Source: CAZSBB01 sp964605235 (lineage in GTDB: Bacteria > Planctomycetota > Phycisphaerae > Phycisphaerales > Phycisphaeraceae). Taken from it: a stretch of DNA of 64,000 bases. Position numbers and translations under genes: made by a program. Of the stretch, positions 27,177 to 34,943 are shown in pieces; position 1 is the first letter of the stretch, and every line of letters starts with the position of its first letter. The stretch spans positions 59,754 to 123,753 of the forward strand of contig CAZSBB010000014.1 in assembly GCA_964605235.1 (NCBI GenBank). The letters are read 5' to 3'. The notes under the pieces were generated by a model. That model ran no database searches and had not been told where the DNA came from. It saw only the letters and a program-made list of their open reading frames with translations.

Positions 27177-29606
27177 TCATGGAGCGACCCGGCGCAGGGC
27201 CGATTTTGCCGCCGCCTGCACCGCGCGGTTTTCGTGCGTGAGCAAGCCTTCGAGCAGAGCCTTGGCGCGGGCGTCGTTGCGGTAGTCGTTTTCCATGAAG
27301 CGCACCGCGGACCGCACCGCATCGACATCGCTGCCGGCGGCCCACTGCTGCAACACGGCAAACGCGGCCGGGGCGTCGAGCCGTTGCAGTGCCCGCAGCG
27401 CCAGGTCCGCATGCTCACGCGGTTGCCCCGTCCGCGCCAGCTCCAGCAGCATGGATTGAGCATCCGGCAACGACGTTTTGGTCAGTATTTCCAACGCCTG
27501 CTTGCGCAGTTGCTCGTGCTGGGTCTGACTGGCGGCTTCGATAATCAACCTGCTTGCCAGTTTGGTTTCGCGCTTGGCGCGCAGCGCGTCGTTGGCGACG
27601 AACAACGCCGACACCCGTGGACTTTCCTCGGTTTCACTGCTGAAGCAGGCGTAGGCGATCTCCATGGCCGGCTGCTTCGCCCGCACCAGTTCGCGCAGCT
27701 CCGACACCGCCATCGCCCGCACCAGCGGGAGCGGATGTTCGCGGGCGGTGGTCTGCAGCAACGCCAGCGCGGCCGGGTCCTTCAGCAACGCGCCCAGCGG
27801 GCGTATCGCTTCGCGGGGCAGCGCGGCCTCCGCTTCCGTGTGGAACGACAACCCCACGCGGATGATCGCCAGTTGCTCGTCCTGCTCATTGCGCAGCAGC
27901 CGTTCCAAGGCGGTGGTGCGCGCCTTGATGTCCGCATCCGATTGCACCAGCTCCAGCAACCATTGGCGCAGGTTCGCGTCGTACATCTGGGGGTCGATCC
28001 GTCCCAATGCTGCCGTGAGGTAGCGCCCGGCCTGTGCTTGGGCGATGGCGTAGAGCATGTCCCGCCGGCGTTGTGGGTCGGGCGACCAGGGCAGGTTGAC
28101 CAGCTCATGCCAGACCCGGTCCTGCGTTTCCTGCTGCATGCAGGCGGCCAGCGTGTCGTACAGGTCAAAGCGATCAAACTGACGAAGCTGTTGCAGCGCC
28201 GCCACGCGCACCGCCTGATCCGCATGCGTGCGGGCGAGCTGCGCCAGCGCGGCAAAGGCGGCGGGATGGTTGGCGTACTGCCGCGCCACTTGCGGTAGTT
28301 GGCGTTGCAGCTCGGCGGGTGTGCCTTGCAGCAGCGCGGCAATCTCGGTCTGGGCCTTGGCATCGCGGACGCTCGAAAGCTGGGTGATGGCGTGACGCAA
28401 GGCAGTGATGTCGGTCGAGCTGGACAGCGCGGCATAACCGACGGTTTTTTCCCAGTAGGGCAGGGGCTGGATGTCGTGCGGCGGCTTTTGTCCGGTCTGC
28501 TTTTCCATGGCGTCGCGCCAGTTGCCCATCCAGACCTTGGCGAGGTTTTCATCCTGCGCCATGGCTGCCAGCAGGGGCAGTCCGCGCGGATCGGCGCGGC
28601 GCAGCAGCGTCCACGCCGCCGCCCCGCGCGCTTCGGGGTTGGGCCAATCCTGCGCGCGGGCGAACAGCTCGTCGTTGCTCGCGGTCAGCGTTTTCTGCTG
28701 CACACACCAGCGCATGGCTTCACTGCGGCAAAAGGAATCCTCGTGCTTGAGCAGATAAAGCTGCACCCGCGCCACGGCGCTGGGCTCGGCAGTGAACTCG
28801 TCCAGAGAATGAAACAGGTTGCCCGAGTAACCGATGCTCGGGCGCTGCTGGAGCGCGTCGGCCGGGAAGTAGTTGAGCACTTTGGTGAGCTGGGCATAGG
28901 CGTCGTGGATGAGTTGATATTGGCTGACATCCTGGCTGCGCGCTTGCAGAAGGTCGCGCAGCAGGAGCACCTTGCGGAAGCTCAGCACCCGGAAGGTGGT
29001 GCTGGCGTCGGGCGCCATGGCGATGACTTCGGCATAGAACTTGTCGTTGAAGTCGGCGCTGGTGACGTTGTCCCGCAGCATCCACAGGCCGATCTGGGCG
29101 ACGGTCCAGTGGTATTGCTGCTGAGCGCAATCCACCAGCAGGTCGCGCTGCGGCGCGGGGAGCAGCGCAGGGGTGATGCGAAAGGCTTCGTGGTCGCTGT
29201 TTCCGCCCCAGCGGGTGTGATCCAGATGCAGCACGTTGAGGATTCGCTCATCGCCTGGGCGGGCCAGTTCAAGGGTTTGATCCTGTGCCAGCGCGAAGCG
29301 GCTGGAATGCGAATCGCTCTGCGTCGGCTCGAACACAGTGCCGGCCGCCAGTTCCAGATGCAGGGGTTCGGAACCACGGTGAGCCAGCCGCAGCGTGTTG
29401 AGGTTGACCCCGGCAATGATGGTCAGCTCGTCAGCGCTCAGCTCATGGAGTTGCTCAGGCAGCTTAAGCGCACGGGCGCCGGTGGACGGGGAAGTGGAAC
29501 TGGCGGGTGGGCCATGGCTGGAACTGGCGTCATCACATCCGGTCATCCCGGCTGCGAGCAGCAAGCCCAGCAGGAGTCGGCAACACGGGTGAACAAGACA
29601 GCGCAT
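27177..29606 (-). CDS. HEAT-repeat-like lipoprotein
   Basis: 809 residues from MRCLVHPCCRLLLGLLLAAGMTGC, a clear lipoprotein signal with lipobox MTGC at residues 18-21; GGAG precedes it. After a Ser/Pro-rich linker comes a beta-containing domain (to about residue 250), then about 500 residues of helical pairs resembling HEAT or Armadillo repeats (for example LARTHADQAVRVAALQQLRQ and LELARTGQPREHADLALRAL). Such proteins scaffold complexes at the periplasmic face of a membrane. No catalytic motif was found. It ends eight bases from the convergent kdsA stop. Function unknown. Confidence 0.8.
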   Translation of the reverse strand: MRCLVHPCCRLLLGLLLAAGMTGCDDASSSHGPPASSTSPSTGARALKLPEQLHELSADELTIIAGVNLNTLRLAHRGSEPLHLELAAGTVFEPTQSDSHSSRFALAQDQTLELARPGDERILNVLHLDHTRWGGNSDHEAFRITPALLPAPQRDLLVDCAQQQYHWTVAQIGLWMLRDNVTSADFNDKFYAEVIAMAPDASTTFRVLSFRKVLLLRDLLQARSQDVSQYQLIHDAYAQLTKVLNYFPADALQQRPSIGYSGNLFHSLDEFTAEPSAVARVQLYLLKHEDSFCRSEAMRWCVQQKTLTASNDELFARAQDWPNPEARGAAAWTLLRRADPRGLPLLAAMAQDENLAKVWMGNWRDAMEKQTGQKPPHDIQPLPYWEKTVGYAALSSSTDITALRHAITQLSSVRDAKAQTEIAALLQGTPAELQRQLPQVARQYANHPAAFAALAQLARTHADQAVRVAALQQLRQFDRFDLYDTLAACMQQETQDRVWHELVNLPWSPDPQRRRDMLYAIAQAQAGRYLTAALGRIDPQMYDANLRQWLLELVQSDADIKARTTALERLLRNEQDEQLAIIRVGLSFHTEAEAALPREAIRPLGALLKDPAALALLQTTAREHPLPLVRAMAVSELRELVRAKQPAMEIAYACFSSETEESPRVSALFVANDALRAKRETKLASRLIIEAASQTQHEQLRKQALEILTKTSLPDAQSMLLELARTGQPREHADLALRALQRLDAPAAFAVLQQWAAGSDVDAVRSAVRFMENDYRNDARAKALLEGLLTHENRAVQAAAKSALRRVAP

Positions 29607-29707
29607 GGGGCGGCTCCATGGCGATGAAAGTCCCGGTCGATCGCGCCGCCGAGTGACGGCAGTTGAATTGTACGGAACGCGGCCGGCGCGGCGGCGCATT
29701 TTTTGCG

Positions 29708-30187
29708 TCATATCCCGGCAATTTCCGGCAGCGCCAGATGCTTGTCCATCTGCTGGTGAACGATGGACAGCTCCACGAACGGCTGGCCGACCCGGTGGTA
29801 TCCCAATTGCGCGTAGAAGTTCACCACCTCGATGCGCGCGTGCAGCGTCAGGTGCGTGCAGCGGCGCTGGCGCAGGTCGGCTTCGGCGGCGCGCATCAGC
29901 AGCGTGCCCAGCCCCCGCCGTTGCCAGCGCGGCTCAACCGCCATCTGCCGTATCCGCGCGCTGGTCGCCGACAGCGGCGCCGCCAGCACGCACGCAGCCA
30001 CCTGGTCCGCTGCATCCAGCAGGGCGTAGTGCAACTGCGCCCGCTCGGCGTTCAAATCCTCGGCGTACACATCCAGCCCCAGCGGCGCCCGCAGCACACG
30101 CTGACGCAAATCCAGCATCTGCGCGTAATGCGCTGAGCCGTGCGCGACCACCGCGAAACGCACCGCCAGCAAAGCGTCAGACGCCAT
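29708..30187 (-). CDS. GNAT-family N-acetyltransferase
   Basis: 159 residues from MASDALLAVRF. Typical GNAT order: RQRVLRAPLGL, YALLDAADQVAACVLAAPLSATSARIRQMAVEPRWQRRGLGTLLMRAAE. The V-x-P-x-x-QRRGLG-x-L block is motif A, which binds acetyl-CoA, and LTLHARIEVVNFYAQLGYHRVG is motif B. It resembles the ElaA/YjcF-type acyltransferase group. The start overlaps the 3' end of the esterase gene by 11 bases, so they form an operon. Substrate unknown; an amine or the product of the upstream esterase is possible. Confidence 0.88.
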   Translation of the reverse strand: MASDALLAVRFAVVAHGSAHYAQMLDLRQRVLRAPLGLDVYAEDLNAERAQLHYALLDAADQVAACVLAAPLSATSARIRQMAVEPRWQRRGLGTLLMRAAEADLRQRRCTHLTLHARIEVVNFYAQLGYHRVGQPFVELSIVHQQMDKHLALPEIAGI

Positions 30188-31373
30188 GGGCGGGCTCCAG
30201 CACCACATGCGGCGTGCTGACCAGATGCTCGGCGTCATCAATCAAATTGAGATAGCACACCGTGGTGAACCCGGGAATGCTGACGCTGATCTGGCCCGCG
30301 TCGGCATCCACCTCCGCCGGCGCGACGTTGTAAGTCCGATCGCGCCAGTGGCCCAGCGCCCGGGTGTAAACCAGCTCCGCGCGGCGCAGGGGATGCACGG
30401 ATTGAAAGGTCGCCTCCAACTGGCCGTCGCGCACGGTCGCGGGACTGACGCGCGGCAAGGGCGCGCCGTCCGCCAGATGGCTGTCGGCAAAACGCATGAT
30501 CTCCGCAGGCGCCCAGCCGGCGGAGTGACCATGCGGCATGGCGGGACGGAGGCACAGCGTCAGCGGCGCGGCAGCGGGCCGAACGCCATACGACCGCGCC
30601 AGGGAGTCGAGCGGATACGACGAGTCATTGGTGCCGCTGACCCACAGGAACGGCTGCCCGGCGTGGGGCAGATATTGGCTGGGGTCCCACAAGTCCAGCC
30701 AGCGCTGCACCCGCGCGGGGTCCACGTGGTCAAACGCATTATCCCGCCAGCCTGAGTTGTGCCCGAGAAAACCGCAGCCGTACACCGGGACAGCACAGCG
30801 CAGGCGCGCGTCGACGCCCGCGGTCAGACACGTCAGGTAGCCGCCCCACGAGATGCCGGTGACGCCGACGCGCTGCGGGTCCACGCCGGGTTGACTGGCG
30901 AGCAACGTGTGGGCCCGCACCGCCGCCGCCACCGCGTGGTAGGGCCACTGGTCAGCCAGCGGCTCGTCGCTGCAGGCAAACGACTTGCCCCATCCCGCCG
31001 GGCCGGCGTGCTCATGACGCGGCCAGTCGCTGCGGGTTTTGCCGGTGGCGTCAGGCGTGCAGCCGCATTGGTCGATGGCGATGGCGGCATAACCACGCTG
31101 GTTCCACAGGCGCACCCATTGGTCGAACGCGGTGCCGCCTCCGCCGTGCAGCAACACCATGGCGGGACAGGTGCGCCCCGGCGGCAGGTAAGGCATGCCC
31201 ATCCACGCGAACACGCGCGTCGGCTGCCCACGGTACGGCACGTTCTCAAAAAACAGCGCCTGCACGCCGGGGGCGCGATGCGCCGGCGCGGGAAAGGTGC
31301 GCGGCGGGGTGGTGAACAATTCCGCCGGCCAACTTGCTGGGAGTTGGGCGGGCGCGGTTGAAGCTCGGGACAT
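30177..31373 (-). CDS. Alpha/beta-hydrolase, acetyl-xylan-esterase/dienelactone-hydrolase-like
   Basis: 398 residues from MSRASTAPAQL. Key motifs: MVLLHGGGGTAF (oxyanion loop), GYAAIAIDQCG, RVGVTGISWGGYLTCLTAG (nucleophile Ser in G-x-S-x-G), FLWVSGTNDSSYPLDS (acid Asp) and PAMPHGHSAG (catalytic His). The last roughly 90 residues are a beta-rich appendage. No signal peptide is present, so it is likely cytoplasmic. Family members deacetylate xylan-type oligosaccharides or act on secondary metabolites. The GNAT gene overlaps its 3' end. An upstream frame to 31454 runs into a dispersed repeat and is rejected. Confidence 0.85.
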   Translation of the reverse strand: MSRASTAPAQLPASWPAELFTTPPRTFPAPAHRAPGVQALFFENVPYRGQPTRVFAWMGMPYLPPGRTCPAMVLLHGGGGTAFDQWVRLWNQRGYAAIAIDQCGCTPDATGKTRSDWPRHEHAGPAGWGKSFACSDEPLADQWPYHAVAAAVRAHTLLASQPGVDPQRVGVTGISWGGYLTCLTAGVDARLRCAVPVYGCGFLGHNSGWRDNAFDHVDPARVQRWLDLWDPSQYLPHAGQPFLWVSGTNDSSYPLDSLARSYGVRPAAAPLTLCLRPAMPHGHSAGWAPAEIMRFADSHLADGAPLPRVSPATVRDGQLEATFQSVHPLRRAELVYTRALGHWRDRTYNVAPAEVDADAGQISVSIPGFTTVCYLNLIDDAEHLVSTPHVVLEPAHGV

Positions 31374-31424
31374 GGTGCGCTCCGAACCTGTAAGGTGACC
31401 TGGAAACCAGCTCAAAAGAACTCC

Positions 31425-31541
31425 AACCACAGAGTCACCGAGATCACCGAGCAAGACTCACCGAGAATGCGGGGAAGTCCAGAGGATAAGCCAGCTTCTC
31501 ATGTTTGCTCTCGGTGTCCTCTGTGCCTCGGTGGTGAGTTT
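31425..31541. repeat. MITE-like ~115-bp repeat, copy 1
   Basis: Reads AACCACAGAGTCACCGAGAT at the left and ends with CTCTGTGCCTCGGTGGTGAG, so the ends are imperfect inverted repeats. The centre (AGAATGCGGGGAAGTCCAGA) recurs in the opposite orientation at 34741-34850. Short near-identical sequence (GATCGTTTCT) follows both copies. Not coding. Confidence 0.75.
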
Positions 31542-31556
31542 TGCGATCGTTTCTTA

Positions 31557-32831
31557 CTACTGCACCGGCTTGATCTGTAATTCCGTTTCCAGCACTTCAT
31601 AGAGCTCGCTGGCGTCACCGGGGCGCCCGGCGATGAGCACGCCGCGCACCAGCAGTTTGGGAATCACCCCGCCGCCGGCGACTTCATACGCCTTGATGTT
31701 GCGCTGAATCTGCTGCGCCACCCACGGGTCCGCCAGCGCCGCCTCGAAGGCCGCCGCCCCCACCAGTTCCCGGGCCCGCGCCTGCGCATCGCGCGCGTAC
31801 GGCGCGGTTGTGCCCTGCAGCATCCAGGCATGAAACTCAGCGAACTTCGACCGATCCGCCCGCCACACCGCCAGCGCCGTCTGCGCCAGCGCGCAGGCGT
31901 CGTCGTGCATCGGCTCGGTTTCCGTCACCAGCGGATTGCACTGGGCGTCCAGCGGCATCACCAGTGCGACGATCGCCAGCTGGTCGCCATAGCGCGCGCG
32001 CGCTTTCTCCAACTGATGATGCAGCTTTCGGCAATGCGGGCAGGTGTAGTCGAACACATCCACAATCACATGCGGTGCATCAGGATCGCCCAGCGTGGGC
32101 GATTCATGCGGATTGAGGCCCAGCCGGCCGTTGAGGAAGGTGACTTTGCGCTGCGGGCCCGGGCCGGTGTCCGTGTCACCCGCGCCGCCCAGTTGGGCAA
32201 CGACATGTTGCCTGGGCGCGCAGCCCAACTGGCCACCGATGAGCACCGCCAACCCCAGCACCGCCAGCAGCGCTGTGACGCGCAAACGTTTGCCGCTGAT
32301 TTCCACCGCATCGGGCGCGGCGGCATCGGCGGCAGCGGTTGTGCGGCTGCGCCACGCCAACGGGGCTCGGCTAAGGACATGCAGCGCCAGGACGCTGCCA
32401 CAGGTGTGCGCGCTCATGCACCACATGCAGATGGCCTCCAGTTCTCGCAGTTGCAGGAAGATGAACCAGCCGGCGGCGCCCAGGCTCAACCACGCCTGAA
32501 TCAGCAGCACGGTCCACGCCAGGCGGCGCTGGGATAGCGGGGTTTGCCCGCCGGTGAAGCCGAGCATCAGCAGGGCGATCAGGTAATGACACGTCGCAAC
32601 GCCGGAGACCGGCAGTTCGCACCAGCGTGACCATCGGCTGGCGAGCACGTGGCCGCAGTCGAGCAGGCCGCCCCCGCCGCAGCCGGGCACCGCGCCGCCG
32701 CGCAGCGTGATGGTCAGCAGATAGGCGCTCAGACCTGCCGCCAGCAGGGCGAACAGGTGGGCGCTGAGCAACCACTTCCGCGTAGGCGGCTCAAAGCGGG
32801 TGCGGGGCATCGGAGCAGCCGGCTGATTCAT
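31557..32831 (-). CDS. Vitamin K epoxide reductase domain fused to DsbA-like thioredoxin domain
   Basis: 424 residues from MNQPAAPMPRTRF. The N-terminal half is a VKOR domain with four or five membrane segments, the loop cysteines Cys51 and Cys59 (CGGGGLLDCG) and the quinone-side C-M-W-C at 135-138. A further hydrophobic segment (ALLAVLGLAVLIGGQLG) leads to a periplasmic DsbA-like domain with active site CPHC (DVFDYTCPHCRKLHHQLEKA) and a V-I-P-K cis-proline region (GGGVIPKLLV). It would oxidise periplasmic protein thiols and pass electrons to quinone, replacing a DsbA/DsbB pair. Gene fusions of this architecture are known. A longer frame upstream to 33068 covers the acetyltransferase gene and is rejected. 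Confidence 0.92.
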   Translation of the reverse strand: MNQPAAPMPRTRFEPPTRKWLLSAHLFALLAAGLSAYLLTITLRGGAVPGCGGGGLLDCGHVLASRWSRWCELPVSGVATCHYLIALLMLGFTGGQTPLSQRRLAWTVLLIQAWLSLGAAGWFIFLQLRELEAICMWCMSAHTCGSVLALHVLSRAPLAWRSRTTAAADAAAPDAVEISGKRLRVTALLAVLGLAVLIGGQLGCAPRQHVVAQLGGAGDTDTGPGPQRKVTFLNGRLGLNPHESPTLGDPDAPHVIVDVFDYTCPHCRKLHHQLEKARARYGDQLAIVALVMPLDAQCNPLVTETEPMHDDACALAQTALAVWRADRSKFAEFHAWMLQGTTAPYARDAQARARELVGAAAFEAALADPWVAQQIQRNIKAYEVAGGGVIPKLLVRGVLIAGRPGDASELYEVLETELQIKPVQ

Positions 32832-32851
32832 GGATGATTCACCGGGGAAAC

Positions 32852-33706
32852 TCACCGGGGAGCTTCCGGGGGGAGCTTCCGGGGGGCATGGTAACGGGTG
32901 AAGCCCGCCACGCGCGTGAAGCCCAGACGTTGGTAGAACGGAATCGCGGGGCAGCCTTCGCTGCGGTCGAGGATGACCTGTTTGAACTGGGCGCGGACGC
33001 AGTGATCGAGCACTTCGGACATGAGGGTGCCCGCCACGCCGCCGCCGCGGTGGTCGGGGTGACACCACGCGGGCACGATGACGCCGATCTCCCCAAGCGT
33101 CACGACGCCGGCGGTGATGATCGGCTCACCATTCATCCGGCCGAGCATCAACTCCAGGCGCGGCTCATCGAGCCGATCAATCATGGCGGCGCTGAACGCT
33201 TGCGCGAAGGCAGCATCGCCGGCGAACTCCAAAGTCGCCTGCGCGGCAAAGAGCGTGCGCATTTCCTTGTAAGCAGCGCGGGCGGGGATGATCTGCAATT
33301 GCTCGTTGCGTCGCGCCGATGGTTGGTATTGGGTCAGCAGATACAACCCGCGCGCCGCCGGCCGCCAGCCGCGCTCGGTGAGCGCCTGAGCAAGCGCGGG
33401 CGTGGATGGGGCTGCGTCATCGGCGCACTGCACCGTCAGGCAACGGGCGCCGGCATCCTTGAACGCTTGTTCCAACTCATCCAGCAACGCGCCCGCGGCG
33501 GCGGGATCGGCGGCACTGGGCTGCAATTCCGCCGCAAAGTTGCAGCAGCGCACACTCGGCCGGTCTGCATTGACCACGCCACTGGCGCCGGTGACGGCGA
33601 TCTCGTCACCCGCCACGCGCCCCAGCGCCAGGCCGGCACGCTGCAGCGCCCGGGTCAGGGCGGCATTGCTGGGTCGATAGCTCTCGGGGGCGATGGGCAG
33701 TTCCAT
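32852..33706 (-). CDS. GNAT-family acetyltransferase, 284 residues
   Basis: The ATG at 33706 gives MELPIAPESYRPSNAALTRAL. The C-terminal half holds the GNAT core: PIITAGVVTLGEIGVIVPAWCHPDHRGGGVAGTLMSEVLDHC with the H-R-G-G-G-V-A acetyl-CoA loop, then VILDRSEGCPAIPFYQRLGFTRVAGFTRYHAP. The N-terminal half (residues 1-130) is a second, degenerate GNAT-like or unknown domain that recurs in plant and bacterial tandem GNAT proteins. The stop lies 21 bases upstream of the VKOR fusion start, so they may be co-transcribed. The 3' end contains tandem GCTTCCGGGGGG-like words also seen at 41929. Substrate unknown. Confidence 0.85.
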   Translation of the reverse strand: MELPIAPESYRPSNAALTRALQRAGLALGRVAGDEIAVTGASGVVNADRPSVRCCNFAAELQPSAADPAAAGALLDELEQAFKDAGARCLTVQCADDAAPSTPALAQALTERGWRPAARGLYLLTQYQPSARRNEQLQIIPARAAYKEMRTLFAAQATLEFAGDAAFAQAFSAAMIDRLDEPRLELMLGRMNGEPIITAGVVTLGEIGVIVPAWCHPDHRGGGVAGTLMSEVLDHCVRAQFKQVILDRSEGCPAIPFYQRLGFTRVAGFTRYHAPRKLPPEAPR

Positions 33707-33850
33707 GCCCGGATTGTAGCGGGGACTGCACCGGGGTCTCGACGCAGGGCCGACCCCTGAACCGGATGCCGCTGAAATGCCGGGGAACGCGGTATTTATG
33801 GATTGCGCCGGGTTGCCGATCCAGGTTTTTCCGGGGCGGCGAAAAAAACA

Positions 33851-33878
33851 TTGACCTTGCGCTGGGGTGCAATACAAT
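33851..33878 (+). promoter_or_regulatory. Promoter of prepilin-like gene 1
   Basis: TTGACC at 33851-33856 and TACAAT at 33873-33878, 16-base spacer, 42 bases before the ATG at 33920. The word ATACAACGATA at 33883-33893, just after the -10, also occurs inverted upstream of the other prepilin-like gene. Confidence 0.6.
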
Positions 33879-33919
33879 CCTAATACAACGATATAGTGGG
33901 GGAGAATCAGGAGATCAAA

Positions 33920-34726
33920 ATGTCTGATGATGTGGCCCGTCCCGTCCGTCGCTTCGACGTTTCCCGGGGGTTCACGCTGATCGAACTGCTGGTGGTCATC
34001 AGCATCATCTCGCTGCTGGTTTCCATCCTGCTGCCGGCTTTGGCGGAATCGCGGCGCAGCGCTGAGTTCATCCAGTGCACCAGCAACATCCGCGGCGGCA
34101 CTCTGACGTTTCACCGCTACTTCGCCGACTTCAAGGACTACATGCCCCCGCTGGTGGAACCGACCCTGGGACACTCCTGGGGTTACAACTACGGCAACTG
34201 GTATTCCCGTCTGGAGCCCTACGCCACACCCAGCCGCATCACCGGCGGCGGCAACCTGCTCTACGATCAGCCGCGCGAGTTCCTCTGCAACAGCCCGATG
34301 AGCGGCACGTACACCTACGGCATGCCCTATCTGCCCTACGGCACCAACTGGCTGCTGCGCTTCCGGGTCTGGGGCGATGGCAAGACCTCCTGGCGCATCG
34401 ATGAGTTCAAAAGCACCGCTGGCACCGCCCTGCTGTTCGACATGGCGGTGTACTACGACGCCCTGCGCGTCATTGAGTTGTGGGGCGCCGCCCGCGGCGA
34501 TTATGTGCCCAGCCATCTGCGGAACACCAAGCACGACTCACGCGGCATCGGCATCTCCTACATGGACGGCCACGCCGAGTTCGCCCGCATTCGCGCCAAC
34601 GACCTGTCGCTGACCTACAGCCAACTGCCCGACACCTATGTTTTCGCCCACGACAAGTTCTGGGGCTGGCTCGGCGGCAATCGCTACGTCTACTCCTGGG
34701 CCAGCGCCTACCCGCCGCATCCGTAA
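33920..34726 (+). CDS. Prepilin-like protein (type II secretion pseudopilin class) with DGH motif
   Basis: 268 residues from the ATG at 33920, with AGGAG six bases upstream. FTLIELLVVISIISLLVSILLPALAESRRSA is a prepilin leader and helix; cleavage before Phe17 after the Arg-Gly pair and N-methylation are expected. The large C-terminal domain ends with GIGISYMDGHAEFARI, the Asp-Gly-His block found in the very large planctomycete/Lentisphaera family of DUF1559-like pseudopilins. These are probably exported by a type II/IV-like machine and are thought to act at the cell surface, often next to polysaccharide genes. Function unknown. The gene faces away from the acetyltransferase and is followed by a MITE-like repeat. 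Confidence 0.9.
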   Translation: MSDDVARPVRRFDVSRGFTLIELLVVISIISLLVSILLPALAESRRSAEFIQCTSNIRGGTLTFHRYFADFKDYMPPLVEPTLGHSWGYNYGNWYSRLEPYATPSRITGGGNLLYDQPREFLCNSPMSGTYTYGMPYLPYGTNWLLRFRVWGDGKTSWRIDEFKSTAGTALLFDMAVYYDALRVIELWGAARGDYVPSHLRNTKHDSRGIGISYMDGHAEFARIRANDLSLTYSQLPDTYVFAHDKFWGWLGGNRYVYSWASAYPPHP

Positions 34727-34740
34727 GCAATTCTCAACGC

Positions 34741-34850
34741 TCACCACCGAGGCACAGAGGACACAGAAGCAAGCATGAGCAGCTGAGTTATCCGCTGGAT
34801 TTCCCCGCATTCTCCGGGAGCATTGCTCGGTGATCTCTGTGCCTCGGTGG
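34741..34850. repeat. MITE-like ~115-bp repeat, copy 2 (inverted)
   Basis: Begins CACCACCGAGGCACAGAGGA and ends CTCTGTGCCTCGGTGGTTG, with the central AGCGGATAACT/GCGGGGAAAT region in the opposite orientation to the copy at 31425-31541. It occupies most of the spacer between the prepilin-like and TPR genes. Non-coding. Confidence 0.75.
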
Positions 34851-34943
34851 TTGCTTTTCTTTTTGAGATCGTTTCTACGTCCTCGCCGCGGGCAGACCGT
34901 TGTGCCGCATCTGGCGGGCTGACCCCTGCGGTATGATCTGCCC

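Noticed and set aside
31557..33068. Extension of the VKOR fusion to 33068
   Set aside because: The extra part is antisense-frame Arg/Pro sequence over the acetyltransferase gene 3' region.
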